Assembly (NCBI GenBank): GCA_030673525.1
Contig: DAOVIY010000004.1
Location: 1-16,080, forward strand
Origin: a bacterium
Lineage (GTDB): Bacteria > Patescibacteriota > Minisyncoccia > UBA6257
Reading direction: 5' to 3'
DNA: 16,080 nt
The notes below the pieces were generated by a model. It did not search any database. It was not told the origin of the DNA and saw only the letters and a list, made by a program, of their open reading frames with translations. Each line of letters starts with the position of its first letter. Within the stretch, counting starts at the first letter, position 1. The position numbers and the translations under genes are program-made. Positions 14,296 through 16,080 of the stretch are shown piece by piece.

Positions 14296-14378
14296 TGCCC
14301 AGGGTGGGATTCGAACCCACAAACTCTTAAGAGTCAAGGATTTTAAGTCCTCTGCGTAAACCGTTCCGCCACCTGGGC
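14296..14378 (-). tRNA. tRNA-Leu (anticodon UAA)
   Basis: The acceptor GCCCAGG is closed by CCTGGGC. The anticodon stem GAGGA/TCCTT surrounds CTTAAAA, the long variable arm is ACTC-TTAA-GAGT, and the T-loop is TTCGAAT. The anticodon TAA is at plus-strand 14343-14345 and reads TTA, a very common leucine codon in this AT-rich DNA. The discriminator is A and no CCA is encoded. It lies 27 nt after tRNA-Cys and just before a bidirectional terminator. Confidence 0.95.
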
Positions 14379-14405
14379 AATTAATTTATCAACTTGCAAA
14401 TCTTG

Positions 14406-14478
14406 AGGCCATGGTGGGATTTGCACCCACGAATAACGGTTTTGCAGACCGTCGTGTTAGCTACTTCACCACATGGCC
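14406..14478 (-). tRNA. tRNA-Cys (anticodon GCA) with unusual elbow
   Basis: The acceptor GGCCATG pairs with CATGGCC and the discriminator is T, the cysteine identity base. The anticodon stem ACGGT/ACCGT surrounds CTGCAAA, with anticodon GCA at plus-strand 14443-14445. The D-stem is GTG/CAC with an A13-A22 mismatch, as in E. coli tRNA-Cys. The T-stem GTGGG/CCCAC encloses TGCAAAT, so position 55 is G where the other seven tRNAs here have T. The D-loop AGTAGCTA lacks the usual G18-G19 pair and best aligns as A18-G19. No CCA is encoded. It starts 14 nt after the infB stop codon. Confidence 0.9.
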
Positions 14479-14492
14479 ATAAATCTATCTTA

Positions 14493-15971
14493 TTAAATTT
14501 TTCTAAAAAATTCAAGTAAATCTCCTTGTTCTGCTTTTTCTGGACAATTTACTAATAAACCACATTCTTCTCCAATTTTTACTTCTGATACATCTGCTTT
14601 ATTTTTTTGTAAGTTTAAAATCTTTCCTTGGCTAATTATTTCTTCTTCACGCACTAAACGAAAACGAATTTTATTTTGAATACTGCCTTCAATAACTTTT
14701 CCACCAATTAATTGACTGCCTTTTATAGGATTAAATACAGCTAAAACCTCTAATTTTCCAAGTATCTCCTCTGTTGGTTTTTTAATAAACTCATTTTCTA
14801 CGAATTCTTTGACTTTATCTTCAATCTCATAAATAACACCTCCTTCTATTAATAATAAATTTTTATTAGTCAAAAGAATATTATTTATCTCTGGCCTTTT
14901 TCTAACCCGAAAGCCTATAATCAGAGTTTTTCCTGATAGTACTATCTTGAAATCGCCTTCAGAAATATCACCAGTTTCATTTCTTAAAAGCAAGAAAAAC
15001 CAATTGTTTTTTTCTCCTAGTTGCGCTATAACATGTTCTAATGCTTCGCCTGAACCAGATGTATCACTTTTTATAATAAGCGGAATTTTAATTTTTGAAT
15101 CTTTATCTCCTAATTCTTTACCAATTACTTTTAGCTCTTCACTTAAATCAGTCATTTTATCTCTTGTGCAACCTGCTAAAAACTTTGTTCCTACTGGCAC
15201 TGATTTTTCAAAACCAACCACTTTTACTGGAGAAGAAAAAGTCGCCTCAGAAATAGGTTTCCCTTGAAAATCTTCTAAAATTTTTACTTTTCCCTCAATC
15301 TGATCTGCCACTACATTATCCCTGAGACGAAGAGTACCATCAGTAATAATCAAACTGGCTGTAATTCCTCTAAAACGGTCTAGATGAGATTCTATTACAA
15401 CTCCTGAAGCTTGATTATTTGGATTGGCCTTTAATTCCTGCATCTCTGATAACAAAAGAATAAGTTCTAAAAATTCATCAATGCCTTGTCCTGTTTTTGA
15501 AGAAACACCTGAAACAGGTACATCTCCACCACGTCCTTCCAATAAAACCCCTGCTTCAGATAATTCATTCTTTACTTTTTCCAAATTAGCCCCTTGTTTG
15601 TCAATTTTAGTGATTGCTGTAACAAAAGGAATCTGCGCTTCCTCTATATCTTTTAATGATTCTTTGGTTTGGGGTTTTACTCCTTCATCAGCAGCAACTA
15701 CTAAAATAGCTACATCAGCAACTTTTGCGCCACGGGAACGAATCTTAGAAAACGCCTCATGGCCCGGAGTATCAATAAAAGTAATCTTTTTGCCTTCTAC
15801 CTCTATTTCATAAGCGCCAATATGTTGAGTGATTCCACCTGACTCCTTCTCAACTATTTTGGTTTTTTTAATATAATCTAAAAGACTTGTTTTACCATGA
15901 TCTACATGACCCAAAACTACAATAATCGGAGGACGTGAAACTAAACCTAATTGTTTGTTTTTATCTTTCAT
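14493..15971 (-). CDS. infB: Translation initiation factor IF-2, short form
   Basis: IF-2 is the GTPase that delivers initiator tRNA to the 30S subunit and promotes subunit joining. The G domain is near the N-terminus: GHVDHGKT (21-28), G-G-I-T-Q-H-I-G-A (45-53), D-T-P-G-H (67-71), T-K-I-D (121-124, where most IF-2s have N-K-I-D) and S-S-K (157-159). Beta-barrel domain II (about 185-280), domain III (about 290-390) and the C-terminal fMet-tRNA-binding barrel (about 395-492) follow. At 492 residues it has essentially nothing before the G domain and lacks the IF2_N regions of typical bacterial IF-2 (E. coli about 890). The ATG at 15969-15971 is 11 nt after tRNA-Ser(UGA), so a longer start is impossible. 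nusA and rbfA are not adjacent. Confidence 0.96.
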   Translation of the reverse strand: MKDKNKQLGLVSRPPIIVVLGHVDHGKTSLLDYIKKTKIVEKESGGITQHIGAYEIEVEGKKITFIDTPGHEAFSKIRSRGAKVADVAILVVAADEGVKPQTKESLKDIEEAQIPFVTAITKIDKQGANLEKVKNELSEAGVLLEGRGGDVPVSGVSSKTGQGIDEFLELILLLSEMQELKANPNNQASGVVIESHLDRFRGITASLIITDGTLRLRDNVVADQIEGKVKILEDFQGKPISEATFSSPVKVVGFEKSVPVGTKFLAGCTRDKMTDLSEELKVIGKELGDKDSKIKIPLIIKSDTSGSGEALEHVIAQLGEKNNWFFLLLRNETGDISEGDFKIVLSGKTLIIGFRVRKRPEINNILLTNKNLLLIEGGVIYEIEDKVKEFVENEFIKKPTEEILGKLEVLAVFNPIKGSQLIGGKVIEGSIQNKIRFRLVREEEIISQGKILNLQKNKADVSEVKIGEECGLLVNCPEKAEQGDLLEFFRKI

Positions 15972-15982
15972 ATTAATAAAGA

Positions 15983-16067
15983 TGGCGGAGGGGACAGGAC
16001 TCGAACCTGCAAGCCCTTACGGGCACCAGTTTTCAAGACTGGCGCATTACCATTCTGCCACCCCTCC
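15983..16067 (-). tRNA. tRNA-Ser (anticodon UGA), CCA encoded
   Basis: The acceptor GGAGGGG pairs with CCCCTCC, followed by discriminator G and an encoded CCA (15983-15985). The anticodon stem CCAGT/ACTGG surrounds CTTGAAA. The long variable arm is GCCC-GTAA-GGGC and the T-loop TTCGAGT. The anticodon TGA is at plus-strand 16033-16035 and reads TCA. It lies 11 nt upstream of infB on the same strand with no terminator between, so infB is probably expressed from the tRNA transcript. Its promoter lies outside the window. Confidence 0.95.
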
Positions 16068-16080
16068 AAAAATAGTCCCC

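Noticed and set aside
14023..14337. 104-residue minus-strand reading frame opposite the 3D-domain gene
   Set aside because: It starts inside tRNA-Leu(UAA), crosses a terminator and is antisense to a recognised coding gene.
1..16080. CRISPR array, toxin-antitoxin, phage or insertion sequence content
   Set aside because: No regularly spaced repeats, transposase, integrase or small paired toxin/antitoxin genes were found; all clear genes belong to housekeeping or envelope families.

Overview
This is a 16 kb AT-rich window of compact bacterial housekeeping genome. Several traits suggest a Candidate Phyla Radiation (Patescibacteria) member, probably Parcubacteria- or Microgenomates-like. The genes are short and tightly packed, initiation factor IF-2 is minimal, 3D-domain and Thr-linker envelope proteins are present, and most starts have no Shine-Dalgarno sequence. 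TGA ends at least two clear genes (ftsH and the glycosyltransferase) and all family ORFs stay open, so the standard code applies and not the TGA=Gly code of Gracilibacteria/Absconditabacteria. The lineage is an inference; no rRNA is present.

Layout. At 1-1255 (minus) recO is followed by a truncated membrane-anchored protein. A divergent promoter region (1256-1339) separates recO from a plus-strand tRNA-Arg(GCG)-recG unit (1340-3581). recG converges on, and overlaps by 4 bp, a minus-strand block at 3578-7176: glycosyltransferase, RluD-type pseudouridine synthase, ribosomal L19, tRNA-Leu(GAG) and an HtrA-like protease. Next upstream is ftsH with tRNA-Ile(UAU) and tRNA-Val(GAC) fused almost base-to-base to its 3' end and closed by a terminator (7201-9196). 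A Pro/Thr-rich single-pass membrane protein lies upstream of ftsH (9235-10368). Then comes rpsO - NYN nuclease - pnp (10434-13403) with its own promoter, preceded by tRNA-Ser(GCU) and a terminator. One plus-strand gene, a secreted 3D-domain protein (13727-14224), has a strong promoter, a hairpin in its leader and a bidirectional terminator. The last block is tRNA-Ser(UGA) - infB - tRNA-Cys(GCA) - tRNA-Leu(UAA), on the minus strand.

Most of the content is translation and RNA metabolism (eight tRNAs, L19, S15, IF-2, RluD, PNPase, NYN), membrane quality control (FtsH, HtrA) and recombination (RecO, RecG). No mobile element, CRISPR array, phage gene or defence system was seen. The longest stretch without a gene is 154 bases (13573-13726).

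The unusual signals are in the RNA genes and operon architecture. They are an AUA-decoding tRNA-Ile(UAU), a tRNA-Arg with G34 instead of A34, a tRNA-Cys with a non-canonical T-loop, tRNAs placed as punctuation inside mRNA operons, an NYN-family gene inserted between rpsO and pnp, and an 11-bp extended -10 motif shared by three promoters.
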